Assembly (NCBI RefSeq): GCF_009674495.1
Contig: NZ_WKJN01000004.1
Span: 62,001-126,000 of the forward strand
DNA: 64,000 bases
Direction: 5' to 3'
Source: Duganella alba
GTDB taxonomy: Bacteria; Pseudomonadota; Gammaproteobacteria; Burkholderiales; Burkholderiaceae_D
Positions 15,337 to 24,516 of this stretch are shown in pieces (the first letter of the stretch is position 1; every line of letters starts with the position of its first letter). The translations under genes and the position numbers were made by a program. Under the pieces are notes generated by a model that saw only the letters and a program-made list of their open reading frames with translations, was not told where the DNA came from and ran no database searches.

Positions 15337-17097
15337 TTACTTGTTCTGATAACCGCCGTAGTATTTTACCGGGCTCCAGTCTGGCGCCACCCCGGGTTTC
15401 GATGGTCCGTATTGTTCGTACTCCGGCGCGGCGTAGACGACTTTGCCATTGACGATCGTCAGGCTGGATTCCAGGTTCTTGATCTGCTCCACGTCCATCG
15501 TGAAGTAGTCCTGCGGCAGGATCACCAGGTCCGCGTACTGGCCCTTGGTTAGCGTGCCTTTCAGCTTTTCTTCGCCGCTCATCCACGCGCTACCCTGCGT
15601 CATCAGCTTCAGCGCCTGATACCGGCTCAACACGTCCTTCCGCTGCCAGATCTCCAGTCCGCCCGCCGTCTTGCCGCTCACCGCCCAGTAAATCGACGGC
15701 CACGGTCCGTAGCTCGATACGCGCGTGCCATCCGTGCCCAAACCGACCGGAATCTTCATCTCCAGCATCTTCTTAATCGGCGGCATCTGGCGGGTCTGCG
15801 CGCCGTACTGCTTCCAGTACAGCTCGCCCTGGAAGTACATGCGGTTCTGCACCGCGATGCCGCCGCCCAGCGCCTTCACGCGCGCCAGCTGCTTGTCGCT
15901 GATGGTTTCGGCGTGGTCGAAGAACCAGCGCAGGCCGTTCAGCGGCGTGTCTTTATTGACTTTTTCGATCACCGCCAGGTCGCGGTCGATGCTCTCGTCA
16001 TACGTGGCGTGGATGCGGAACGGCCAGCGGTTCTTGATCAGCAGGCGCAGTACCGGCTCCAGCTCGCCTTCCATCTCGTGCGGCATGTCCGGACGCGGCT
16101 CCAGGAAGTTCTCGAAGTCGGCCGCGCTCCACACCAGGTTCTCGCCGCCGCCCTCGGTGTTGTAGCCGTTGGCGTAGAACAGGTGATCATTCTTGTCGGG
16201 ATGGGTCTGCGTCAGCCAGCGCTGGTAGTCTTCCAGTTCCTTGCCCGGCTTCTGCGCGAACAGGTAGTAGGAGGTGCGGACCGTCAGCTTGCCGTTCCTG
16301 GCCAGTTCCAGGCTCACCGCATAATCGTCCGGATAGGCCTGGCCGCCGCCGCCGGCGTCGATGGCGCTGGTCAGGCCTAGGCGGTTCAGTTCGGTGTAAT
16401 ACTGCTGCGTCGAGTTCAGTTGCTCATCGCGCGGCAGCACATTGGTCTTGGCCAGCGTGCCGTACAGGATGGCCGCATTCGGCTTGGCGATCAGCATGCC
16501 GGTCGGCTTGCCGTCCGCGCCCAGCTCCACCACGCCATCCTTGAACTTGGTGTCGGCGTTATAGCCCAGCGTGGCGATGCCCTTCTGGTTCAGGTAGCCC
16601 AGGCCGTACAGGTAGAGGATGAACACCGGCTTGTCCGGCACCGCCGCATTGATTTCTTCCAGCGTCGGCAGGCGCTTTTCTTCAAACTGGTATTCGTTCC
16701 AGCCGCCCACTACCTTGATCCAGGCGCCATCGGGCGTGCGCGCGGCCTGCTCCTTGAGCATCTGCAGCGCTTTCTTCAGCGAGGTCACGCCATCCCAGCG
16801 CAGTTCGGCGTTGTAGTTCAGGCCTTCGCGGATGATGTGCAGGTGCGAGTCGTTCAGGCCGGGAATGACGGTCTTGCCGGCTGCGTCGATCACTTGCGTG
16901 GTGGAGGATTTGAGCTTGAGGATCTGGGCGTTGCTGCCCACGGCCTCGATCTTGCCATCCTTGATGGCCAGGGCTTGCGCGAAGGCGCCCTCTTTGCTCA
17001 TGGTGGCGACCTTGCCATTGGTGATGATCAGGTCGGTTGCGTGCGCGGGAAGCGCGCAGGCGATTGCTGCCGCGAAGGCGAGCTGGGTCAATTTCAT
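15337..17097 (-). CDS. Exported amidohydrolase (YtcJ-like, amidohydrolase 3 family)
   Basis: Protein of 586 residues. A signal peptide (KLTQLAFAAAIACALPAHA, cleavage after about residue 20) directs it to the periplasm. The urease-superfamily fold is shown by the N-terminal beta-sandwich (DLIITNGKVATM), the metal-binding NDSHLHI (H85, H87), later FRIHATYDES, WFFDHAETIS and the terminal GLGTDGTR with catalytic Asp. The C-terminal return to the sandwich (GQYADLVILPQDYF...SLTIVNGKVVYA) is complete. YtcJ-like enzymes hydrolyse amide or cyclic C-N bonds; the substrate is not predictable. The ATG at 17097 is preceded by AGGAGTC. Confidence 0.9.
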   Translation of the reverse strand: MKLTQLAFAAAIACALPAHATDLIITNGKVATMSKEGAFAQALAIKDGKIEAVGSNAQILKLKSSTTQVIDAAGKTVIPGLNDSHLHIIREGLNYNAELRWDGVTSLKKALQMLKEQAARTPDGAWIKVVGGWNEYQFEEKRLPTLEEINAAVPDKPVFILYLYGLGYLNQKGIATLGYNADTKFKDGVVELGADGKPTGMLIAKPNAAILYGTLAKTNVLPRDEQLNSTQQYYTELNRLGLTSAIDAGGGGQAYPDDYAVSLELARNGKLTVRTSYYLFAQKPGKELEDYQRWLTQTHPDKNDHLFYANGYNTEGGGENLVWSAADFENFLEPRPDMPHEMEGELEPVLRLLIKNRWPFRIHATYDESIDRDLAVIEKVNKDTPLNGLRWFFDHAETISDKQLARVKALGGGIAVQNRMYFQGELYWKQYGAQTRQMPPIKKMLEMKIPVGLGTDGTRVSSYGPWPSIYWAVSGKTAGGLEIWQRKDVLSRYQALKLMTQGSAWMSGEEKLKGTLTKGQYADLVILPQDYFTMDVEQIKNLESSLTIVNGKVVYAAPEYEQYGPSKPGVAPDWSPVKYYGGYQNK

Positions 17098-17110
17098 AAC
17101 GACTCCTAAA

Positions 17111-17148
17111 AATAAAAAAACCGGCGCGATCCGAAGGGTTCGCGCCGG
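17111..17148 (-). terminator. Rho-independent terminator after yceI
   Basis: On the minus strand, stem CCGGCGCGA / TCGCGCCGG (17121-17129 with 17140-17148) is followed by a T-rich run (the complement of the A-rich 17111-17120). It ends the yceI transcript just upstream of the amidohydrolase gene. Confidence 0.8.
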
Positions 17149-17185
17149 CCGTGTCAGAGAATTGAGGCCAGCTCAGTTCTCCGGA

Positions 17186-17752
17186 TTACTCTTTGATTGC
17201 TTCGATAGCGAAGCTCAGGGTCACTTCATCGCCAACGTTAGGAGCGTAGGCGCCTGCGTTGAATTCGGTACGCTTGATGGTGGCGGTGGCGTTGGCGCCG
17301 CAAGCCAGTTTCTTGGCCATTGGGTGTTCAGCGCACTTGAAGTTGGTGATGGTCAGGGTCACTGGCTTGGTCACGCCCTTGATGGTCAGGTTGCCGTCCA
17401 CGGTCGATGGCACGTCGCCTTTGAAGTTGACTTTGGTCGACTTGTAGGTGATGGTCGGGAACTTGGCGGTGTCCAGGAATTGTTCGCCCTGGATGTGGCC
17501 GTCGAACAGTTTCGAGCCGGTGTCCACGGATTTGGCATCGATCGTTGCTTCTACCGAACCGGTCTTGGCAGCGCGGTCCAGCGTTACCTTGGCGGTGGTG
17601 CTGTTGAAGCGGCTTTGCTGGTTGCTGAAACCGAAGTGGCTGTAACCAAAGCTGGAGAAGGTGTGGTTGACGTCGGAGACGAAGGTATCAGGGGCAGCGA
17701 AAGCGGACAGGGAAACACCGGCGGCGATCAGCAGGGCAACAATTTTTTTCAT
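17186..17752 (-). CDS. YceI-family periplasmic lipid-binding-like protein
   Basis: Protein of 188 residues. A signal peptide (KKIVALLIAAGVSLSAFA) is followed by the YceI lipocalin-like barrel: D-x-x-H-T-F-S-S-F-G-Y-S-H-F-G-F at the start, repeated beta strands (SVEATIDAKSVDTG, FDGHIQGEQFLDTAKFPTITY) and the end VGDEVTLSFAIEA. YceI proteins bind polyisoprenoids or other amphiphiles in the periplasm and are often induced by stress. Monocistronic, with its own terminator and an operator-like dyad in the leader. Confidence 0.93.
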   Translation of the reverse strand: MKKIVALLIAAGVSLSAFAAPDTFVSDVNHTFSSFGYSHFGFSNQQSRFNSTTAKVTLDRAAKTGSVEATIDAKSVDTGSKLFDGHIQGEQFLDTAKFPTITYKSTKVNFKGDVPSTVDGNLTIKGVTKPVTLTITNFKCAEHPMAKKLACGANATATIKRTEFNAGAYAPNVGDEVTLSFAIEAIKE

Positions 17753-17772
17753 TTAGAAACTCCTAATGTGGT

Positions 17773-17786
17773 GAACAAGATTGTTC
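17773..17786. promoter_or_regulatory. Dyad GAACAA-GA-TTGTTC in the yceI leader
   Basis: A perfect 14-bp palindrome (17773-17786) lies 21-34 bases upstream of the yceI start. It sits near the expected transcription start. It may be the operator for yceI; the binding protein is unknown. Confidence 0.35.
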
Positions 17787-17937
17787 GAGTGAGGACGATT
17801 ATGCTCGCGACATCTAAAGTTGTAAAACGAAAAATTTACCGCTTTACTATCGATAAAATCGATCATATCAGCGTAGCGTTATCATAACGGAACGAAAGGC
17901 GAAGGGAATCTACCGAAAGACTTAGACCGGTGAGTCG

Positions 17938-17955
17938 TTCCCGCGCAGGCGGGAA
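17938..17955. repeat. REP-like hairpin TTCCCGC-N4-GCGGGAA at the 3' end of the ssu operon
   Basis: A 7-bp perfect stem with a GCAG loop, inside the phrase CGTTCCCGCGCAGGCGGGAA. This phrase is a widely repeated intergenic motif in this group of bacteria (from recall). It lies 16 bases beyond the ssuB stop and probably works as a transcript end or mRNA stabiliser. Confidence 0.6.
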
Positions 17956-17970
17956 CCCATGCAGAGGAGA

Positions 17971-18786
17971 TTACGCCGCGATCGCAGCGTCGGAGACAGG
18001 CGTTTGATTCAAAATCCGGCCCAGCAGACGCTGCTCCAGCGCAGCAAACGCCGCATTCCCCCGAGCACGCGGACGCGGCAGCTCAACCTTCATATCCAGA
18101 GTAATACGGCCATCCTCGATCAGCACCACGCGGTCAGCCAAGGCCAGCGCCTCCTGCACATCATGCGTGACCAGCACCGCGGTGAAGCCGCGCGAAATCC
18201 ACAGCGACTCAATCAGCTGCTGCATCTCGATGCGCGTCAACGCATCCAGCGCGCCGAGCGGTTCATCGAGCAGCAGCAATTGCGGCTCATGCAGCAAGGC
18301 CCGCGCCAACGCGACGCGCTGTCGCTGGCCGCCGGACAGCTCGGCCGGCCAATCATCGGCGCGCTCCGCCAGGCCAACCGTGGCCAGCGTGGCCGCCGCC
18401 GCGTTCAGCGAACGTGGCAACCCAAGCGCCACGTTCTCCAGCACCGTCTTCCAAGGCAGCAGGCGCGCTTCCTGGAACATGATGCGGATGCTGGAGGCGA
18501 TGCTGCCCGTACCGATCCTGATGCTGCCCTGATCGGCCGTCTCCAGCCCGGCGATCGCGCGCAGCAGCGTGCTCTTGCCGCAGCCGCTGCGGCCGACGAT
18601 GGCGACAAACTCGCCCGGACGCAGCTCCAGCTGCACATCGTGCAGCACCTGGCGCGTGCCGAAGGATTTGCTGACGCTCTCCAGATTCAGCGCCACACCC
18701 TGGCGGCGCGCCGGTGGCGCCGAGGTCCAGGTCGCGCTCTCGCGCGGCAATGCGCCCGTATCGAACAAAGCGGTAGAAATATGCAT
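17971..18786 (-). CDS. ssuB: Aliphatic sulfonate ABC transporter, ATP-binding protein
   Basis: Protein of 271 residues with Walker A (GRSGCGKST), Q loop ([13 protein letters not shown]), ABC signature ([16 protein letters not shown]), Walker B ([12 protein letters not shown]) and H loop (VTHDVQEAL). The Q-loop phrase is typical of the nitrate/sulfonate/taurine ATPase group. It energises uptake of alkanesulfonates with SsuC and SsuA. It is the last gene of ssuEADCB; a 9-base gap separates it from ssuC. An N-terminal extension of about 30 residues precedes the ABC domain. Confidence 0.94.
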   Translation of the reverse strand: MHISTALFDTGALPRESATWTSAPPARRQGVALNLESVSKSFGTRQVLHDVQLELRPGEFVAIVGRSGCGKSTLLRAIAGLETADQGSIRIGTGSIASSIRIMFQEARLLPWKTVLENVALGLPRSLNAAAATLATVGLAERADDWPAELSGGQRQRVALARALLHEPQLLLLDEPLGALDALTRIEMQQLIESLWISRGFTAVLVTHDVQEALALADRVVLIEDGRITLDMKVELPRPRARGNAAFAALEQRLLGRILNQTPVSDAAIAA

Positions 18787-18795
18787 GGGATCTCC

Positions 18796-19554
18796 TTAAC
18801 GGTAAGCCGGGTTCCAGCGCAGGAAGTGCTTTTCCAGACCGCGCGACACCAGATCAGCCGCCTTGCCCAGCAAGGCGTACAACAGAATCCCGACCAGCAC
18901 CACATCGGTTTGCAGGAACTCGCGCGCATTCATGGTCATGTAGCCGATGCCCGCTTGCGCCGAAATGGTTTCCGCCACAATCAGCAGCACCCACACCAGC
19001 CCCAGCGAAAAACGCACGCCGACCAGGATGGACGGCAGCGCCGCCGGCAGGATCACATCGCGGTACAGCGGCCAGCCGGACAGGCCATAGCTGCGCGCCA
19101 TCTCGATCAAGCCCTGGTCCGCCGAACGGATGCCGTGGAAGGTATTCAGATACACCGGAAAGAACACGCCCACCGCCAGCAGGAACAGCTTGGCCGTTTC
19201 ATCGATGCCGAACCAAAGGATCACCAGCGGTATCAGCGCCAGCGCCGGAATATTGCGAACCATTTGCAACGTCGTATCCAGCAACGTTTCGGCACGGCGG
19301 AAGCTGCCGGTCAACAGCCCGAGCAGCAGGCCCAGACTGGCGCCGATGGCAAATCCGGAGGTCGCGCGCCACAAGCTGGTACGCAGATGCACCCACAGCT
19401 CGCCCGATACCGCCAGCGTCCAGAAGGCTTTCGCCACCGCCCACGGCTCCGGCAGGATGCGGCTGGACAGCCAGCCCAGTTGCGACGACACCTGCCACAC
19501 CGCGATCAGCAGCACCGGCAGCACCCACGGCGTCCATGCGCTTTGCTTCTTCAT
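18796..19554 (-). CDS. ssuC: Aliphatic sulfonate ABC transporter, permease
   Basis: Protein of 252 residues with about six membrane helices. It has the binding-protein-dependent permease EAA loop (ARSYGLSGWPLYRDVILPAALPSILVGVRFSLG), which contacts SsuB. The N-terminal PEPWAVAKAFW and the NIPALALIPLVILWFGIDE segment are typical of SsuC/TauC. Its ATG directly follows the stop of ssuD, so the two are translationally linked. Confidence 0.94.
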   Translation of the reverse strand: MKKQSAWTPWVLPVLLIAVWQVSSQLGWLSSRILPEPWAVAKAFWTLAVSGELWVHLRTSLWRATSGFAIGASLGLLLGLLTGSFRRAETLLDTTLQMVRNIPALALIPLVILWFGIDETAKLFLLAVGVFFPVYLNTFHGIRSADQGLIEMARSYGLSGWPLYRDVILPAALPSILVGVRFSLGLVWVLLIVAETISAQAGIGYMTMNAREFLQTDVVLVGILLYALLGKAADLVSRGLEKHFLRWNPAYR

Positions 19555-20706
19555 CTATGCGGCCTTCTTCTTGGGCAGGATATCGCTGGCCATGATTTCG
19601 CCGAATGGACCGGTCAGCGATTGCTCGCCGTGGTCCTTGCCCTTGCCCAGCAGCGGGAACACCAGTTCCGCGAAGCGATACGATTCTTCCAGGTGCGGAT
19701 AGCCCGAGAAGATAAAAGTCTCGATACCCAGGTCGGCGTATTCCTTGATACGCGCAGCCACGGTTTCGGGGTCGCCCACCAGCGCGGTCCCGGCGCCACC
19801 ACGCACCAGTCCCACGCCGGCCCAGAGGTTGGGCGATACTTCGAGCTTGTCGCGGCGTCCGCCGTGCAAAGCTGCCATGCGTTGCTGTCCGACCGAATCC
19901 ATTTTGGCGAACGAGGCCTGCGCCTTGGCGATCACTTCGTCGTCCAGATTGCTGATCAGCTCATCGGCGGCACGCCATGCTTCCTCATTCGTCTCGCGGA
20001 CGATGACGTGCAGGCGGATGCCGAATTTGACGGTGCGGCCACGTTTGGCGGCGCGCGCGCGGATGTCGTCCAGCTTCTCGGCCACGGCGGCCGGCGGTTC
20101 ACCCCAGGTCAGGTAGACGTCCATCTGCTCGGCCGCCAGTTCGTGCGCCGGTTCCGACGAACCGCCGAAATACAGCGGCGGATGCGGTTTCTGCACCGGC
20201 GGATACAGCGTCTTGGCGCCCTTCACCTTGATATGCTTGCCGTCGAAATCATAGCCCTTGTCGCCGCCCTCGCCCGCCAGCGATGCGCGCCACACGCGGA
20301 TGAATTCATCCGAGATTTCGTAGCGCTTGGCGTGGTCGGCATACAGGCCGTCGGCTTCCAGCTCGCCCTGGTCGCCGCCGGTGACTACATTGATCAGCAG
20401 TCGGCCATTGGACAGGCGGTCAAAGGTCGACGCCATGCGCACCGCCAGACCGGGCGTGGTCAGGCCGGGACGGATCGCCACCAGGAACTTGAGGTTTTGC
20501 GTGACGTGGATCAGCGACGAGGCGACCACCCATGCGTCTTCGCAGGAACGGCCGGTCGGCAGCAGCACGCCGTCGTAGCCCAGCGTGTCGGCGGCCACCG
20601 CCACCTGCTTCAGGTAGTTGGCGTCGATGGCGCGTGCACCCTTGGAGGTGCCGAGGTAGCGGCTGTCGCCGTGGGTCGGGATAAACCAGAACAGATTCAG
20701 GGACAT
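19555..20706 (-). CDS. ssuD: FMNH2-dependent alkanesulfonate monooxygenase
   Basis: Protein of 383 residues, close to the usual SsuD length (about 381). It is a TIM-barrel luciferase-like monooxygenase: N-terminal [16 protein letters not shown], catalytic-site region [34 protein letters not shown], and the [20 protein letters not shown] end. It oxidises C1 and longer alkanesulfonates with FMNH2 and O2 to an aldehyde and sulfite under sulfur starvation. AAGGAAG precedes ATG 20706. FMNH2 should come from SsuE encoded in the same operon. Confidence 0.97.
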   Translation of the reverse strand: MSLNLFWFIPTHGDSRYLGTSKGARAIDANYLKQVAVAADTLGYDGVLLPTGRSCEDAWVVASSLIHVTQNLKFLVAIRPGLTTPGLAVRMASTFDRLSNGRLLINVVTGGDQGELEADGLYADHAKRYEISDEFIRVWRASLAGEGGDKGYDFDGKHIKVKGAKTLYPPVQKPHPPLYFGGSSEPAHELAAEQMDVYLTWGEPPAAVAEKLDDIRARAAKRGRTVKFGIRLHVIVRETNEEAWRAADELISNLDDEVIAKAQASFAKMDSVGQQRMAALHGGRRDKLEVSPNLWAGVGLVRGGAGTALVGDPETVAARIKEYADLGIETFIFSGYPHLEESYRFAELVFPLLGKGKDHGEQSLTGPFGEIMASDILPKKKAA

Positions 20707-20716
20707 CTTGACTTCC

Positions 20717-21709
20717 TTATTGCGCCGCCAGCTGTTTGGCCGGCAGGGTTGCATCCTTGACCGCGATCGGTTTCGGGATCAGTTTCAGATTCGAGAAAGC
20801 GTCGGCGACTTTTTGCTGTTGATCCAGCACGTCGACGCTGATCGGCTTGACGCCGTAGCTGTAGCGCGAAGCGGCCAGCGCCACGATGTCCACATCCAGC
20901 CCGGTTTGCGACGCCAAAATGGCGGCGACTTCCTTCGGATTCCTCGCGCCCCACTCGTCGACCTTGGCGATTTCTTCCAGCACGATGCGCACCACATCGC
21001 TGTTCTTCTCGGCATACGGGCGCGCAGCCAGGTAGAACTGGTGATTGGCCACCAGTCCTTTGCCGTCGGCCAGCACGCGCGCGTTCAGCTGCTTTTCGGC
21101 GGCGGCCAGGAACGGATCCCATATCGCCCATGCATCGACACTGCCACGCTCAAACGCGGCGCGCGCATCGGCTGGCGGCAGGTACACCACTTCGATATCC
21201 TTGTAGCCCAGGCCCGCCTTCTCCAGCGCCTTCACCAGCAGGTAGTGGACGTTGGAGCCTTTGTTCAGCACCACCTTTTTTCCTTTTAAATCAGCGAGGC
21301 TGCGCAGCCTGGAATCCTTGTGCACGACGATGGCTTCGCTGCCCGGCGACGGTGGCTCGTTGCCGACATAAACCAGGTTGGCGCCAGCCGCCTGCGCAAA
21401 GATCGGCGGCGCTTCGCCGACCGTACCGAAGTCCACGCTGCCGACGTTCAGGCCTTCCAGCAGCTGCGGGCCGGCCGGGAACTCCGTCCACTTCACCGTA
21501 ACGTTGCGCGAGGCCAGACGCTGCTCCAGCGTGCCGCGGCCTTTCAGCAGCGTCAGCGTGCCGTACTTCTGGTAGCCGATGCGCACTTCCTGCCTGGCCG
21601 GCGTCTGCGTCTGCGCCTGCGACTGGCCTGCGCCGGCCGCCATCACGCCGGCCGCAAACAGCAGGCCCAGGGTGTGGCGGCGCGATGCGCGTTTCTGTTC
21701 GATACTCAT
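20717..21709 (-). CDS. ssuA: Aliphatic sulfonate-binding periplasmic protein
   Basis: Protein of 330 residues. The N-terminus ([20 protein letters not shown]) is a signal peptide with a twin Arg, possibly Tat-dependent. The mature protein has the SsuA/TauA fold: [54 protein letters not shown], and [17 protein letters not shown]. It captures sulfonates for SsuBC. AGGAG five bases before ATG 21709 fixes the start over an upstream GTG. Confidence 0.95.
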   Translation of the reverse strand: MSIEQKRASRRHTLGLLFAAGVMAAGAGQSQAQTQTPARQEVRIGYQKYGTLTLLKGRGTLEQRLASRNVTVKWTEFPAGPQLLEGLNVGSVDFGTVGEAPPIFAQAAGANLVYVGNEPPSPGSEAIVVHKDSRLRSLADLKGKKVVLNKGSNVHYLLVKALEKAGLGYKDIEVVYLPPADARAAFERGSVDAWAIWDPFLAAAEKQLNARVLADGKGLVANHQFYLAARPYAEKNSDVVRIVLEEIAKVDEWGARNPKEVAAILASQTGLDVDIVALAASRYSYGVKPISVDVLDQQQKVADAFSNLKLIPKPIAVKDATLPAKQLAAQ

Positions 21710-21718
21710 AAACACTCC

Positions 21719-22306
21719 TTATCGCGCCAGACGCACAGGCTGCGCCTGCGTCACAAACACCTCGTCCTGCTGCTGGCGCAGCGCGTTCAGGCATGCCGAC
21801 AGCGCATCCACGCCAGCCTGCACACGCCAGGCGATCGCCGGATCGACGGTCAGGCCGCTGACGTCGTTCCACGTCAACTGCTGCGAGGTGGCGTAAATAC
21901 TGGTGAAGACCTGGCGCGCATCCAGCGCATGCAGCACCGGGCGCAACGCATAGTCCAGCGCCAGCATGTGCGACTGGCTGCCGCCGGTGGCCAGCGGCAG
22001 CACCAGCTTGTCCTTCAGGCCGTCCTGCGGCAGCAGATCGAGGAAGGCTTTCAGCACGCCGGTGTAGGACGCCTTGTAAATCGGCGTGGCGATCACGATC
22101 GCATCCGCCTCGGCGACGGCATCCACCGCGCGCTTCAGGGCCAGGTCGGCAAAATCCGCATGCAGCAAGGCTTTCGCCGGCAGGTCGCGCACCAGCAGTT
22201 TGCTGTGACGGTGGCCGAGCGCGGCCAGTTTGTCGCCGACGTGATCCAGCAAACGGCCGGTACTCGACGGCGCTGCCGGGCTGCCGCTGATGAGAAGAAT
22301 GCTCAT
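21719..22306 (-). CDS. ssuE: NADPH-dependent FMN reductase
   Basis: Protein of 195 residues, a flavodoxin-like NAD(P)H:FMN reductase: N-terminal ILLISGSPAAPSSTG for FMN phosphate binding, ATPIYKASYTGVLKAFLDLLP and LPLATGGSQSH. It supplies FMNH2 to SsuD and possibly to the two divergent flavin enzymes. It is the first gene of the operon, with ATG 22306 preceded by AGGGGAC. The promoter lies in the 196-base divergent gap. Confidence 0.95.
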   Translation of the reverse strand: MSILLISGSPAAPSSTGRLLDHVGDKLAALGHRHSKLLVRDLPAKALLHADFADLALKRAVDAVAEADAIVIATPIYKASYTGVLKAFLDLLPQDGLKDKLVLPLATGGSQSHMLALDYALRPVLHALDARQVFTSIYATSQQLTWNDVSGLTVDPAIAWRVQAGVDALSACLNALRQQQDEVFVTQAQPVRLAR

Positions 22307-22362
22307 GGTCTGTCCCCTGATTTTGATGGTGGCGTTCAGCATAAATCCGCACGATTGATTTC

Positions 22363-22405
22363 AAAACGAATAGTTTTACGCTTCGATATGCAAAATCCAT
22401 TGCAT
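22363..22405. promoter_or_regulatory. Two dyads in the ssuE / DszC-like divergent promoter region
   Basis: AAAAC-GAATA-GTTTT (22363-22377) and ATGCAA-N6-TTGCAT (22388-22405) are perfect inverted repeats in the region controlling both sulfur operons. LysR-type CysB/SsuR/Cbl regulators are known to control such genes and bind A/T-rich dyads, so these are the best operator candidates. No regulator gene is encoded nearby. Confidence 0.45.
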
Positions 22406-22502
22406 GATTTTTCCGCATAAGGAAAGCCGGATTTCTTCGTGTACTGACTTTGGAACGGTCTTCATACTGGCAGGACCGATTCCTCTCTCTAGTGGACATA
22501 CC

Positions 22503-23699
22503 ATGTCTAATGCCTTACTCAAACCGTCGCACCATCCTGCGCAGGATCCGCTTCTCGTCGCGGCCGAACTGGCGCAGCGGCTGGCCGCCGGCGCCAATGC
22601 GCGCGACCAGGCAGGCGGCCACGCAGCACAGGAACGCGAATGGATACGCGAATCCGGCCTGCTTACCGTGTCCATCCCGGCTGCCTATGGCGGCCAGGGC
22701 GCGGACTGGCCGACGGTCTATCAGGTGATCCGCATCCTGGCCCGCGCCGACAGCGCGCTGGCGCACATCTTTGGCTTCCATCATCTGCAACTGGCCGGCA
22801 TCCAGCTGTACGGCAGCGCGCAGCAGCAGCGCCGCTTCCTGACGCAGACGGTGGAGCAGAATCTGTTCTGGGGTAACGCCCTCAATCCGCTCGACAAGCG
22901 CACCATCGCGACCGATGCCGACTATGGCTTCCAGCTCGATGGGGTGAAGAGTTTTTCTTCCGGCTCGGTGGGTTCGGACTGGCTGACCATCTCGGCCTGG
23001 CATGAACCGTCGCAAAGCGCCTTGATCGGCGTGGTGCCGACGCGCCAGCATGGCGTGGCCGTGCAGGCGGACTGGGACGCCTTCGGCCAGAGGCAGACCG
23101 ACAGCGGCAACGTCCACTTCAATCAGGTGTCGCTGCCGTCGACACAGGTGTTGCAGGCGCCGGGCGTCAAGCCGACGGCGCAGGCCTCGCTGCGCTCGCA
23201 GGTGGCGCAGCTGATGATGGCGAATCTCTATCTCGGCATCGGCGAAGGCGCGTTCGAGGCTGCGCGCGCCTACCTCGCGCAGGAGGCGCGGCCCTGGTTT
23301 GCGTCCGGCGTGGAAAAGGCTGGCGCCGATCCGCTGATCCAGCATCGCTTCGGCCAGTTGTGGCTCAAGCTGCGGCCGGCCGCCGTGCTGGCGAACCATG
23401 CGGCGCAGGAGCTTGATCGCCTGTTTCGTCTGGGCGCGGCTGTCACCGCGCAGCAGCGCGGCGAGCTGGCGGTGTCGGTAGCCGAGGCCAAGGTGCTGGC
23501 GCATACGGCCGGCGTGGACGTCAGCAGCGAGATCTTCGAGCTGACCGGCGCACGCTCGACCTCCGCCAAATTCGGCTACGACCGGTTCTGGCGCAACGTG
23601 CGCGTGCACACCTTGCACGATCCGGTCGATTACAAAATCCGCGACCTCGGACGTTATGCGCTCGACGGCACGCTGCCTGAACCTACTGCCTATTCCTGA
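22503..23699 (+). CDS. Acyl-CoA dehydrogenase-fold flavin monooxygenase (SfnB/DszC-like)
   Basis: Protein of 398 residues with the acyl-CoA dehydrogenase fold: an N-terminal helical domain (WIRESGLLTVSIPAAYGGQG), central beta domain (FWGNALNPLDKRTIATDADYGFQLDGVKSFSSGS) and C-terminal helical domain (IFELTGARSTSAKFGYDRFWRNVRVHTLHD). The end motif DRFWRNVRVHTLHDPVDYK is typical of SfnB, DszC and related N/S-hydroxylating flavoproteins rather than true beta-oxidation enzymes. It probably uses FMNH2 from SsuE to oxygenate an organosulfur compound. ATG 22503 starts a plus-strand operon that runs through 27372. Confidence 0.88.
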   Translation: MSNALLKPSHHPAQDPLLVAAELAQRLAAGANARDQAGGHAAQEREWIRESGLLTVSIPAAYGGQGADWPTVYQVIRILARADSALAHIFGFHHLQLAGIQLYGSAQQQRRFLTQTVEQNLFWGNALNPLDKRTIATDADYGFQLDGVKSFSSGSVGSDWLTISAWHEPSQSALIGVVPTRQHGVAVQADWDAFGQRQTDSGNVHFNQVSLPSTQVLQAPGVKPTAQASLRSQVAQLMMANLYLGIGEGAFEAARAYLAQEARPWFASGVEKAGADPLIQHRFGQLWLKLRPAAVLANHAAQELDRLFRLGAAVTAQQRGELAVSVAEAKVLAHTAGVDVSSEIFELTGARSTSAKFGYDRFWRNVRVHTLHDPVDYKIRDLGRYALDGTLPEPTAYS

Positions 23700-23706
23700 T
23701 TTTTCA

Positions 23707-24516
23707 ATGACTACTCCCCTGATTCGCATCGAGCATGCGAGCAAATCCTTCGGCGACTTTCATGCGGTGCGCGATGTGTCGCTGGATGTGGCCCAAGGCG
23801 ATATCTTTGGCCTGATCGGCAAGAGCGGCGCCGGCAAGTCCACGCTGCTGCGGTTGATTAATCTGCTGGAGCGGCCGGACCATGGCGCGGTCACGGTTGA
23901 TGGCCGCGAGCTGACGTCGCTGTCCAAGCGCGATTTGCGCGATGCGCGCGCCAATATCGGCATGATCTTCCAGCAGTTTAATCTGCTGCAGAATGCGACC
24001 GTTTCCGATAACGTCGCCTTCCCGCTGCATATTCATGGCGGGCAAAGCAAGCAGCAGATCGCCGCGCGCGTCAGCGATTGCCTGGAACTTGTCGGCCTGT
24101 CCGACAAGGCTGATAGTTATCCGGCGCAGCTGTCGGGCGGGCAGAAACAGCGTGTCGCCATCGCCCGCGCGCTGGCCAGCAGGCCGGCGGTGCTGCTGTG
24201 CGACGAGCCGACATCGGCGCTGGACGCGGAAACCACGCGCGCGCTGCTGACGACGCTGAAGGATATCAATCACCGGCTTGACGTCACCATCGTCATCGTC
24301 AGTCATGAGCTGGACGTGATCGGCGCGATCTGCGACCACGTCGCCGTCATCGAAAACGGCGCCATCGCCGAACAATTCGCCCTCGACAACGCCACCAGCC
24401 TCACCGCTCCGCGCCACACCGCCCTGGGCCGAGAACTGGCCGCCGCCGTCGCCACCCGCGCGAGCGCCGCCAACGCCATCGCCGCCATCGCGCCACTGGA
24501 GACCGCCCATGTCTGA
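23707..24516 (+). CDS. MetN-like ABC transporter ATP-binding protein lacking the NIL domain
   Basis: Protein of 269 residues with Walker A (GKSGAGKST), Q loop ([14 protein letters not shown]), signature ([16 protein letters not shown]), Walker B ([12 protein letters not shown]) and H loop (VSHELDVI). It is MetN-like but much shorter than MetN (about 340), ending just after the ABC domain; the C-terminal NIL methionine-sensing domain is absent. The C-terminus is an Ala-rich helix. It would energise import of an organosulfur compound with the next two gene products. Its stop overlaps the next ATG by 8 bases. Confidence 0.88.
   Translation: MTTPLIRIEHASKSFGDFHAVRDVSLDVAQGDIFGLIGKSGAGKSTLLRLINLLERPDHGAVTVDGRELTSLSKRDLRDARANIGMIFQQFNLLQNATVSDNVAFPLHIHGGQSKQQIAARVSDCLELVGLSDKADSYPAQLSGGQKQRVAIARALASRPAVLLCDEPTSALDAETTRALLTTLKDINHRLDVTIVIVSHELDVIGAICDHVAVIENGAIAEQFALDNATSLTAPRHTALGRELAAAVATRASAANAIAAIAPLETAHV

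Noticed and set aside
15174..15452. Plus-strand small gene over the chrA2 end and hairpin
   Set aside because: It is a different frame of chrA2 running through the hairpin and into the antisense of the amidohydrolase; no ribosome site.
17959..20760. Very long plus-strand open frame opposite ssuB-ssuC-ssuD
   Set aside because: It is an artefact of high third-position GC. Its translation is rich in Arg, Gln and His without domains, while the minus strand encodes three well-known proteins.
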